Positions 1-7,108 of a stretch of 8,689 nucleotides of DNA are shown piece by piece. Under the pieces are notes generated by a model. That model saw only the letters and a program-made list of their open reading frames with translations, made no database searches and was not told the origin of the DNA. How positions within the stretch are numbered: position 1 is the stretch's first letter; the number at the start of each line of letters is the position of its first letter. Made by a program: the position numbers and the translations under genes. The DNA lies in contig DHCC01000045.1 of NCBI GenBank assembly GCA_002398875.1, forward strand, positions 1-8,689, written 5' to 3'. Source of the DNA: Bacteroidales bacterium UBA4912. GTDB lineage: Bacteria; Bacteroidota; Bacteroidia; Bacteroidales; Dysgonomonadaceae.

Positions 1-37
1 AACTGCGGATAATCATTTAATTAAATACTGAATTATT
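1..37 (+). other. 5' edge leader before the first propeller gene
   Basis: This short A/T-rich stretch precedes the first gene. All three forward frames close within it, with stops at 10-12, 18-20 and 29-31, so an upstream gene could end here, but only a few codons are visible and none can be recognised. TTAATTAA at 17-24 also occurs before the SusD-like gene (4149-4156), which probably reflects the A/T-rich leaders usual in Bacteroidota. No promoter can be called because the upstream sequence is cut off. Confidence 0.3.
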
Positions 38-1054
38 ATGAGAGTATTAAGCATTACAACTATTTTATTATGCATTAATTTAATGTGTTTTGGACAGGAG
101 TTAAAAAAGATAAGTGAAGAGCTTATCTTTAATTCTCCTTCATTTCAACAATGTCATGCTTCTACAATTGTGGAAGCATCGCCGGGTGTGTTCCTGTCTG
201 CTGCATTTGGAGGCACAAGAGAAGGAAATCCAGATGTTTGTATCTGGATGTCAAGATTTGAAAATGGCACTTGGTCACAACCTGTCTTAATGGCTGATGG
301 TATTCAGAATGATACTTTGAGGTATGCATGCTGGAATCCTGTTCTATTTAAAAATAATAAAGATAAAATCTTTTTATTTTATAAAGTAGGTCCGGGCGTA
401 TTACCTTGGTGGGGAATGGTGCGTACTTCAGATGATCTGGGAAAAACATGGACTGCACCTAAAAAATTACCTGACGGAATCTTAGGTCCTATAAAAAATA
501 AACCTGTTCAGATGGAAGATGGAAAAATATTGGCACCTTCAAGTACTGAAACTAAAGAAAGTTGGAAAGCACATATTGAAAAATCTGTAGATAATGGAGA
601 AACATGGGTAAATATACCTATTGATCACAATACAGAATTTGATGTTATTCAGCCTAGTGTTTTAATTCATGGAGATGGTATGTTACAGGTGTTGTGCAGA
701 AGTAAGAATAATTCTGTAATTCAATCCTTCTCAAATGATAATGGTAATACATGGGGAACAATGACAAAGACAAGTTTGCCTAATCCTAATTCCGGCACCG
801 ACGCATTAACTCTTAAAAGTGGATTGCACGTGTTAGTTTATAACCCGACTGTACAGGGTAGAAACGGAAGAGCTAAATTAAATGTTGCAATATCAAAAGA
901 TGGTCTGAACTGGACTGATGCTGTAATTCTTGAAAACGAAGAAAAAGGTGAATATAGCTATCCGGCTATAATTCAAGATAGTAAAGGCAAGATACATATA
1001 ACATATACCTATAATCGAGTTAATGTAAAACATGTAATATTAGAAGCTCTTTAA
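38..1054 (+). CDS. Secreted sialidase-superfamily beta-propeller protein (BNR/Asp-box, BNR_2-like)
   Basis: The 338-residue product is probably a secreted or periplasmic glycan-active enzyme or binding protein. Residues 1-19 form a signal peptide with a hydrophobic core at 4-18 and likely cleavage near FG|Q. Cys17 follows Met, so it is not a good lipobox. Four Asp-box repeats (S-x-D-x-G-x-T-W type) are visible: SDDLGKTW at 131-138, SVDNGETW at 183-190, SNDNGNTW at 232-239 and a shorter SKDGLNW at 286-292. They mark successive blades of a propeller. The N-terminal pair HASTIVE (40-46) and GGTREGNPDVCIW (58-70) is typical of the BNR_2-like sialidase-related family. The Arg-Ile-Pro motif of classical GH33 sialidases is not seen, so substrate and reaction are open: glycoside hydrolase, polysaccharide lyase or non-catalytic binding are all possible with this fold. 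The start fits the signal peptide. It lies 78 bases upstream of the SusC-like gene in the same direction, which suggests a shared PUL. Fold assignment is strong; function is inferred. Confidence 0.85.
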   Translation: MRVLSITTILLCINLMCFGQELKKISEELIFNSPSFQQCHASTIVEASPGVFLSAAFGGTREGNPDVCIWMSRFENGTWSQPVLMADGIQNDTLRYACWNPVLFKNNKDKIFLFYKVGPGVLPWWGMVRTSDDLGKTWTAPKKLPDGILGPIKNKPVQMEDGKILAPSSTETKESWKAHIEKSVDNGETWVNIPIDHNTEFDVIQPSVLIHGDGMLQVLCRSKNNSVIQSFSNDNGNTWGTMTKTSLPNPNSGTDALTLKSGLHVLVYNPTVQGRNGRAKLNVAISKDGLNWTDAVILENEEKGEYSYPAIIQDSKGKIHITYTYNRVNVKHVILEAL

Positions 1055-1057
1055 ATA

Positions 1058-1082
1058 TTTTACTGAAATATCCACAGTAAAA
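1058..1082. repeat. Inverted repeat between first propeller gene and SusC-like gene
   Basis: TTTTACTG (1058-1065) and CAGTAAAA (1075-1082) are perfect 8-bp complementary arms around a 9-base loop, starting three bases after the stop of the upstream gene. The downstream side is A-rich (AAAAATAAT), not a U-tract, so this is not a convincing intrinsic terminator for the + strand. It could be an mRNA processing or stabilising hairpin that sets the SusC/SusD message level apart from the upstream gene, or a chance AT-rich palindrome. The rest of the gap (1083-1132) shows no clear Bacteroides-type -7 (TAnnTTTG) element. Confidence 0.35.
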
Positions 1083-1132
1083 ATAATCTATTGCTATGTG
1101 TTAAAGAAACAATGTAATAAAATAAATAAATT

Positions 1133-4100
1133 ATGGAAAAAAGAAATTTAGAAAAACTATTTCTTATACTATTCTTCTGTATTGGAAATATTTTCTGGTC
1201 ATTTTCTAATATTGTAGAAGTTGATCAAGTTGGTGCTAGTGTTACAGGACAGGTAACGGATTCAAAAGGTGAATCACTTATAGGGGTAAATGTTATAGAA
1301 GTTGGTACTAGTAATGGTACAGTGACCGACTTTGATGGCAATTATTCATTAGTACTGACAACTCAAAACGCTGTATTGAGTTTTACCTATGTAGGATTTC
1401 TTCCTAAAGAAGTAACTGTAGGAAATGAAAGAGTAATTAACGTTACTCTGGCAGAAAATATTGAAACTCTTGATGAACTTGTAGTTGTAGGTTATGGTAC
1501 TCAATCAAAAAGGTTTGTAACAGGTGCAATTTCATCAGTTAATATTGCAGAGGAGAATAAAAATCTTCCAAATACTAATATTTCACAGTTGATAGGTAAT
1601 ATTCCCGGAGTTCAGTTTATAGGAGATGGAAGACCCGGGCAAGGCGGTACACTATTAATCAGAGGTCAAAACTCATTGAGTGCAAATAATGATCCATTAA
1701 TTGTTCTTGATGGAGTAATCTTCAGTGGTAGCTTATCAGACATCAATCCTCAGGATATTGAAAAAGTTGATATTCTTAAAGATGCAAGTTCTGCCACAGT
1801 TTACGGTTCAAGAGCTGCTAACGGTGTAATTTTGATTACATCAAAAAAAGGTTTAAATGCAAAACCTACTGTAAGGCTTAATACATTTTACGGAGTATCA
1901 AATCCAAGTTACGAAGTAAAAATGTTAACACCTGAAAGATATATCGAAAGAAGATTGGATTGGAGAAGACAACTAGGCATGGAAGCTGATCCGAGTAAAG
2001 TAGCTGATTATTTAACTGCATCAGAAGCTGAAAACTACAAAAAAGGAATCACTCAAAATAACTGGGATATAGTTTATCAGGATGCATCTATTTATTCAGT
2101 TGATTTTAATATATCTGCAAGAACAGATTTAATGAATTATTTCTTATCAGTTTCTAAAAGTGATGAAAAAGGGTTGATTTTCAATGATAACTTAAAAAGA
2201 AACACAGTTAGAGCCAATATAAACGGTAAAGTTAATGAGTGGCTCAGTTTAGGTACTGATGCAACATTCTCATACCGTGATATGTCAGGAATATCTGCAA
2301 GTGTTCAGAACGCATATAGATCAAGCCCTTTTGCAACATTTTTCCATCCTGACGGAGAGCCAACCGAATACTCTGTTGTAGAAGAACAGGCTGGTGGTAA
2401 CCCAGTGAGGAATGCTATTTTAACAAAAAACGAAGAGAAATATGAAACGTTATTCAGCAATTTCTATGTAAATGTTGATGTGCCTTTTATTGAAGGACTT
2501 TCATATAAATTGAACTATTCACCTAATTTAATGAATGGGCTTAATTATAACTATACAAGACAAGATAAACATATAGATCATAATAATACAAGTGCAAATA
2601 AATATAACAGTAAAAGAATAGATTTAACAATGGAGAACATTGTTACTTATAACAAAGTCATTAATGATAATAATGCTTTTGATCTGACTTTCTTATATAG
2701 TAATAATAAAACTACTTTTGAATCTACTAGAGCAGACGCCAATAAGCTTGTACTTGACGGGCTGGGATATAATAATTTAAGTTTGGGAAGTGTATTGACA
2801 AACTCATCTGATGCATATGAAATAGAGGGTGAATCTCTCATGGGACGTATTAACTACAGGTTGAAAAACAGATATTTATATACATTCACTGTAAGACGAG
2901 ATGGTAGCTCTGTATTCGCAAAAAATAAAAAGTATGCAACATTCCCATCTGCTTCAGCTGCATGGATTCTTTCCGATGAACCATTTATAAAAAGCATCGA
3001 TTTTATAGATATGCTTAAATTAAGAGCTTCATATGGTGCTGTAGGTAATCAGGCAATCAGGCCCTATCAATCTTTAAGTTTATCCGATATAACCAGATAT
3101 GTTTATAGTGATGGAGGTTCAACCAGTATTGGTGTTAATACATCTTCATTAGGTAATGAAGATCTGAAGTGGGAATCAACTTATTCGTCAAATGTCGCTC
3201 TCGATTTTGAAGTTCTAAGTCGCAGATTAACAGGTACAATTGAGTTTTATGACAGTAATACTAAAGACCTGCTCGTAAGACGTGCTATACCTGTTATGAA
3301 CGGATTTAAATCAGTATTGTCAAATATTGGTGATGTAAATAACAGAGGTATTGAGTTAACATTGAATTCACAAAACATAAATAAAAATAAATTCGGATGG
3401 TCATCAAGTTTCTCTCTTGCATATAATAAAAATAAGATAAAACATTTATATGGCACAGATTTAGATGGTGATGGCAAAGAAGACTCAGATATTGGCAATA
3501 ACTGGTTTATTGGTTATCCTATAAGTTCATTCTATGATTACGAGTTTGATGGAATCTATCAGGTAGGAGATGACATCCCTGTAGGATCAGAACCAGGTTT
3601 TGTTAAAGTGAAAGATCTTAATAAAGATGGTAAAATTACACCGGATGACAGAAAAGTTGTAGGATCAGGAAATCAGCCAAATTATATACTTGGATTAAAG
3701 AATGATTTTAGATATGGCCAATTTACATTCTCATTGTATGTAAACTCCATGCTTGACTGGATTGCTCCCTTCAATCTTATAAATCCTCTTGTTCCGGGTA
3801 GAGCATTATCTCAAATTGATACAGACTGGTGGACACCAGAAAATAAATCTAACAAAAGACCTTCTCTTAACTACAGTAATCCTTTAGGTACTAATTGGTA
3901 TCTAAGCAGAAATTTCGTAAGAATAAAAGATTTATCATTATCGTATGAATTTGATAAAAAACTTATAGAAAAAATAAATGTATCAGGTTTACGCATCTAC
4001 GGAAGTGTTAAGAACCTTTATACATTTACAAACTGGCTGGGAGCAGATCCTGAAAATACAGGCAACTATTTTAGTGAACAAGGCGCAGATATTTATCCAA

Positions 4101-4141
4101 TGCCAAGAACATTTGCTGTAGGTATTAATCTAGAGTTTTAA
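1133..4141 (+). CDS. SusC/RagA-family TonB-linked outer-membrane transporter
   Basis: The 1002-residue product is a TonB-dependent transporter that takes oligosaccharides across the outer membrane together with its SusD-type lid. An N-terminal hydrophobic segment (about 9-25) is the export signal. Residues about 37-108 form the carboxypeptidase-regulatory-like domain that precedes many SusC barrels (VTGQVTDSKGESLIGVNV at 37-54, DFDGNYSL at 66-73, YVGF at 86-89). The TonB-box region ETLDELVVVGYGTQ is at 111-124. The plug domain (about 125-240) has the family signature KDASSATVYGSRAANGVI at 216-233. The rest is the 22-strand-type barrel, ending in the terminal aromatic expected of an outer-membrane barrel (GINLEF). 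A DxDxDG-like loop (776-784) and a D-x-N-x-D-G loop (828-840) resemble calcium-binding loops. Length is normal for the family and no frameshift is seen. The SusD-like partner follows after 23 bases. The transported glycan cannot be deduced. Confidence 0.96.
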   Translation: MEKRNLEKLFLILFFCIGNIFWSFSNIVEVDQVGASVTGQVTDSKGESLIGVNVIEVGTSNGTVTDFDGNYSLVLTTQNAVLSFTYVGFLPKEVTVGNERVINVTLAENIETLDELVVVGYGTQSKRFVTGAISSVNIAEENKNLPNTNISQLIGNIPGVQFIGDGRPGQGGTLLIRGQNSLSANNDPLIVLDGVIFSGSLSDINPQDIEKVDILKDASSATVYGSRAANGVILITSKKGLNAKPTVRLNTFYGVSNPSYEVKMLTPERYIERRLDWRRQLGMEADPSKVADYLTASEAENYKKGITQNNWDIVYQDASIYSVDFNISARTDLMNYFLSVSKSDEKGLIFNDNLKRNTVRANINGKVNEWLSLGTDATFSYRDMSGISASVQNAYRSSPFATFFHPDGEPTEYSVVEEQAGGNPVRNAILTKNEEKYETLFSNFYVNVDVPFIEGLSYKLNYSPNLMNGLNYNYTRQDKHIDHNNTSANKYNSKRIDLTMENIVTYNKVINDNNAFDLTFLYSNNKTTFESTRADANKLVLDGLGYNNLSLGSVLTNSSDAYEIEGESLMGRINYRLKNRYLYTFTVRRDGSSVFAKNKKYATFPSASAAWILSDEPFIKSIDFIDMLKLRASYGAVGNQAIRPYQSLSLSDITRYVYSDGGSTSIGVNTSSLGNEDLKWESTYSSNVALDFEVLSRRLTGTIEFYDSNTKDLLVRRAIPVMNGFKSVLSNIGDVNNRGIELTLNSQNINKNKFGWSSSFSLAYNKNKIKHLYGTDLDGDGKEDSDIGNNWFIGYPISSFYDYEFDGIYQVGDDIPVGSEPGFVKVKDLNKDGKITPDDRKVVGSGNQPNYILGLKNDFRYGQFTFSLYVNSMLDWIAPFNLINPLVPGRALSQIDTDWWTPENKSNKRPSLNYSNPLGTNWYLSRNFVRIKDLSLSYEFDKKLIEKINVSGLRIYGSVKNLYTFTNWLGADPENTGNYFSEQGADIYPMPRTFAVGINLEF

Positions 4142-4164
4142 TAACATTTTAATTAAGTAACATT

Positions 4165-5808
4165 ATGAATATTTTGAGTAAATATAATAAAAGTAGACAT
4201 TTAATAATTAATTGGCTACTTCTGGTATTCGTACTGATTTCATTGAATTCATGTATAGATACTGATTTAAATGAGATTCCATTATCTTCAGTGGGTGCAG
4301 AAAATACATTGGTTTCAAAAGCAGGTTTTGAGGCATATATAAATGGTCTTGTTTGGGCTGCCAGAGAAGAGTATTCAAAAGACGACAATACTTATTTTAT
4401 TACAAATTTCCCTGGTACAGATGTAGCTGAAGATGCAGGTGCAGAGTATTTTACTTATAGAAACTGGGTTTCATATATGACACCAATCAGAGGTGAAGTA
4501 TTAAAAACATGGGATTGGGCATATAGTAAAATGATTCCCCAGGCAAATACAATCATCTCATATGCCAACAAATCAGAAATAGAGAGTATCTGGGAAAATG
4601 AAGCCGATAAAAACAAAGTAATTGCAGAAGCCCGATTCTTCAGAGCTTATACTTACAATTTATTAGCTAATTTATATGGTGGTGTACCAATTGTAGATGA
4701 TGTCGTAACTACCCCCATTTTTGATTATGCCAGAAACAGCAGAGAAGAAGTTTACAGATTTGCAAAGGAAGATTTGGAATTTGCTTCAGATTGGCTGCCT
4801 GCAACAACTCAGATTGATGGCCGAATAGTAAAAGCTACTGCTAATCACTTGCTAACTGAGGTTAATATAAGTTTAAATCTATATGATGAAGCTATTAAAA
4901 GTGCTTCTGATGTTATTGATTCAGGTCTTTATTCTCTTATGACATCTCGTTTTGGAGTTGCAAAAGACCAGCCAGGCGATGTTTTTTCAGATCTGTTTAT
5001 TGACGGTAATTTCAACAGAAGCTCCGGAAATACTGAATCCATTTATGTTTGGCAGTTCGAAGATCTGACTGCTGGTGGAGGAGGAACGAATAATGGCAAT
5101 CAGGCTATTAGAAACTGCGGTCCTTTCTTGACAAAAATGGGTGATTCAAAAGGATTTAACAACGTAGCTACTGCTGAATTAGGAAGAGGTGTAGGTAGAG
5201 TTAGAGGAACTAATTATTCTCTCTATACAATTTGGAATGATCCTAATGATATACGAAACTCAGAATATAATATTAGAAGAGATTTTTATTATAACAATCC
5301 GGGATCTGCTCTTTATGGTCAAAAAATTAGTTTCGCAAATGCTACAGCAGAAGATACATTGAGAAATATGTATCCATATCCAAGAAAGGTTGAAGGCACT
5401 CCTTGGAATAGCAGTCCTACTTCAGGAAAGATAACAGATGACGTTTATGTCTACAGATTAGCAGAAACATACTTGCTCAGAGCTGAAGCATATATGAAAA
5501 AAGGAGATTTGGCAAATGCTGCAAAAGATATAAATACTGTCAGAGCTAGAGCTAATGCATCACCAATTTCTGCAAATGACGTAACACTAGATTTTATTCT
5601 GGATGAAAGAGCAAGAGAACTGTTTTTGGAAGAGCCAAGGCGACGTACATTAATCAGATTAGGATTGTTGGTTGAAAGAGTCCGTAAATATGGATTAATG
5701 GAAGATTGGCGCAACACAATACAGGATTATCATGGATTATGGCCTATTCCGCAGGATGTTATAGATGCCAACTACGGAAGTGTAATAGAACAGAACCCGG
5801 GATATTGA
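4165..5808 (+). CDS. SusD/RagB-family surface glycan-binding lipoprotein
   Basis: The 547-residue product is the extracellular lid and glycan-binding partner of the SusC-like transporter. The N-terminus has a charged start, a hydrophobic stretch (about 14-27) and a lipobox SLNSC ending at Cys30, so it is predicted to be a lipoprotein that is moved to the outer face. The IDTDLNEIPL sequence after the cysteine is typical of SusD proteins. Helical TPR-like segments include the KVIAEARFFRAYTYNLLANL region at 151-170, followed by YGGVPIV (171-177), and the YRLAETYLLRAEAYMKKGD helix at 430-448 followed by NAAKDINTVRARA at 452-464. The C-terminus carries the common ending LWPIPQDVIDAN...QNPGY (525-547). 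Length and both termini indicate an intact protein. The gap of 23 bases to the SusC-like gene and 31 to the next gene supports co-transcription. The leader has a 7-base direct repeat TAACATT (4142-4148, 4158-4164) of doubtful meaning. Which glycan it binds is not visible. Confidence 0.96.
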   Translation: MNILSKYNKSRHLIINWLLLVFVLISLNSCIDTDLNEIPLSSVGAENTLVSKAGFEAYINGLVWAAREEYSKDDNTYFITNFPGTDVAEDAGAEYFTYRNWVSYMTPIRGEVLKTWDWAYSKMIPQANTIISYANKSEIESIWENEADKNKVIAEARFFRAYTYNLLANLYGGVPIVDDVVTTPIFDYARNSREEVYRFAKEDLEFASDWLPATTQIDGRIVKATANHLLTEVNISLNLYDEAIKSASDVIDSGLYSLMTSRFGVAKDQPGDVFSDLFIDGNFNRSSGNTESIYVWQFEDLTAGGGGTNNGNQAIRNCGPFLTKMGDSKGFNNVATAELGRGVGRVRGTNYSLYTIWNDPNDIRNSEYNIRRDFYYNNPGSALYGQKISFANATAEDTLRNMYPYPRKVEGTPWNSSPTSGKITDDVYVYRLAETYLLRAEAYMKKGDLANAAKDINTVRARANASPISANDVTLDFILDERARELFLEEPRRRTLIRLGLLVERVRKYGLMEDWRNTIQDYHGLWPIPQDVIDANYGSVIEQNPGY

Positions 5809-5839
5809 TAAATCAAAAATTCATTAAAAATTATTTAAT

Positions 5840-7024
5840 ATGAAAACATTTTTAAGTAAGTATGTAATTCTTTTTGTCAGCATTCTTTTTTGCTTTGAGT
5901 CATTCTCACAGCAAAAAGTGCAAAATGCAGGTCCTCCTTCAGGAAATGATATTCAGCATGGCATTGTTTTTTACAAAGATGGTCAATATGGAGGATGGCC
6001 TGCCAACTGCGGAATTTGGATTTGGGGAAATGAAATATTAGTAGGTTTTGTTCAAGCTGATTATAAGGAAGCTAAAGGTATTCACACATATGATCCAAGT
6101 ACAGCAAGAATCAAGTATGCAAGAAGTAAAGATGGAGGTGTTACATGGAAAATTGAGGATGCTTTTGAAAATGGTCTTACTGCCAGTGGAGCTGACCACA
6201 GAATTGCCCCTGATAAGGCTAAAACTCCGGTGAAGCTCACTGAAAGTATGCCTGACTTTACAAATCCTGATTTTATATTCACATTCCTGAGGCAAAATAA
6301 CAATAACGGACCTTCTCATTTTTACTACTCCACAAACCGCGGAGCAAAATGGCAGGGACCATATGATTTTCCAAATTTAGGAACCACAGGTGTTGCTTCA
6401 CGTACAGATTATATTGTTGAAGGCAAACAAGAATTAAGTGCTTTTGTAACAATTTCAAAAAGAAACCATAGAGAAGGAAATGTTATCTATGTCACTACAG
6501 AAGATGGCGGTCTTAACTGGAAACTAAAGTCCTGGGTAGGTCCTGAACATGGAGGTTTCGATATAATGCCGGCTTCTTTAAGATTATCACCAACAGAATT
6601 GATTACTACAATCAGAACAAGAACAGATTATGGACTTGATAAGATAACAGCTTACGTTTCAAATGATAATGGTTTGACATGGGAAAAGCTTAATGATCCT
6701 GTTGCTGACACCGGTAAAGGTGGTTCACCTCCAACTTTAATTAAACTGCAGGATGGAAGACTCGCTTTGGGATATATTTACAGAAGTGATTTCGGATCAA
6801 GAGTAAACGTAAGATTCAGTTCGGATGAAGGAAGAAGTTGGAGCGATGAAATTATGCTTCGAGGAGGAGATGGAACTAATAGGGATTGTGGGTATCCACG
6901 TATGGTTCAAAGACCGGATGGCAAAATAGTCATGATTTATTACTGGAATAATGTAAATAAAGAGGGGGCAACCCCATACAGATATATTGCAACTACAATA
7001 TTTGATCCAAATCAATGGGACTAA
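5840..7024 (+). CDS. Secreted Asp-box beta-propeller protein of the sialidase superfamily (second type)
   Basis: The 394-residue product starts with a signal peptide (about 1-23, hydrophobic core 8-19, likely cut at SFS|Q) and then forms a beta-propeller. Five Asp-box-like repeats are visible: SKDGGVTW at 96-103, a degenerate STNRGAKW at 164-171, TEDGGLNW at 220-227, SNDNGLTW at 274-281 and SSDEGRSW at 327-334. The late segment GYPRMVQRPDGKIVMIYYW (351-369), followed by YRYIATTIFDP (380-390), is typical of a group usually annotated as BNR-repeat or exo-alpha-sialidase-like protein. DHRIAPD at 119-125 is near to, but not the same as, the RIP motif of GH33 sialidases. It differs in length, motif spacing and N-terminal region from the propeller protein encoded at 38-1054, so the two are not recent duplicates. 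As the last gene after the SusC/SusD pair, with only a 31-base gap, it probably acts on the same glycan in the periplasm or at the surface. Fold is well supported; hydrolase, lyase or binding role is undecided. Confidence 0.87.
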   Translation: MKTFLSKYVILFVSILFCFESFSQQKVQNAGPPSGNDIQHGIVFYKDGQYGGWPANCGIWIWGNEILVGFVQADYKEAKGIHTYDPSTARIKYARSKDGGVTWKIEDAFENGLTASGADHRIAPDKAKTPVKLTESMPDFTNPDFIFTFLRQNNNNGPSHFYYSTNRGAKWQGPYDFPNLGTTGVASRTDYIVEGKQELSAFVTISKRNHREGNVIYVTTEDGGLNWKLKSWVGPEHGGFDIMPASLRLSPTELITTIRTRTDYGLDKITAYVSNDNGLTWEKLNDPVADTGKGGSPPTLIKLQDGRLALGYIYRSDFGSRVNVRFSSDEGRSWSDEIMLRGGDGTNRDCGYPRMVQRPDGKIVMIYYWNNVNKEGATPYRYIATTIFDPNQWD

Positions 7025-7058
7025 GTAACATAACCTTCTTTTTTAATCATAATTCATT

Positions 7059-7076
7059 GAGTCCGCTCTGAAAACC
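7059..7076. repeat. Putative terminal inverted repeat of the IS (right end)
   Basis: GAGTCCGCTCTGAAAACC is proposed as the outer end of the insertion sequence. It lies 9 bases outside the hairpin arm holding the transposase stop codon and directly next to host-like A/T-rich sequence (AATTCATT at 7051-7058, which could hold one copy of a target duplication). The matching left repeat is outside the window, so the boundary is an estimate and could shift by several bases. Confidence 0.4.
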
Positions 7077-7108
7077 TCATTTTTTCAAAATGCTGAAAAA
7101 TTCAGGTT
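7073..7108. terminator. Imperfect hairpin at IS right edge, overlapping transposase stop
   Basis: The arms 7073-7087 and 7094-7108 pair over 15 positions with two mismatches (7078/7103 C-C and 7080/7101 T-T) around a six-base loop (7088-7093). The transposase stop codon lies in the inner left arm at 7085-7087. The structure is symmetrical, so it forms in RNA from either strand. It may end or shield transcripts from both the transposase and the convergent PUL, or serve as a subterminal structure of the IS end. There is no long U-tract after the stem on either strand, so classical intrinsic termination is uncertain. Confidence 0.4.

Noticed and set aside
1055..1132. A dedicated promoter for the SusC-like gene
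   Set aside because: No convincing TAnnTTTG -7 element with a TTTG at -33 was found in the gap; A/T-rich partial matches are not enough to call one.
4142..4164. Direct repeat TAACATT before the SusD-like gene, and AAGTAACAT shared with 7023-7031
   Set aside because: Seven- and nine-base matches in A/T-rich DNA are near chance level, and no matching pattern occurs before the other genes.
5823..5839. ATTAAA...TTTAAT inverted repeat before the last propeller gene
   Set aside because: Only six A/T pairs; it would be unstable and is expected by chance in this base composition.
6038..6319. Open frames on both strands inside the second propeller gene
   Set aside because: They overlap the well-supported Asp-box protein, have low-complexity or cysteine-rich translations, and show no domain or own leader.
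38..7024. Reading the two propeller genes as a tandem duplication
   Set aside because: They differ in length, number and spacing of Asp boxes, and in their N- and C-terminal motifs, so they look like separate subgroups of one superfamily.
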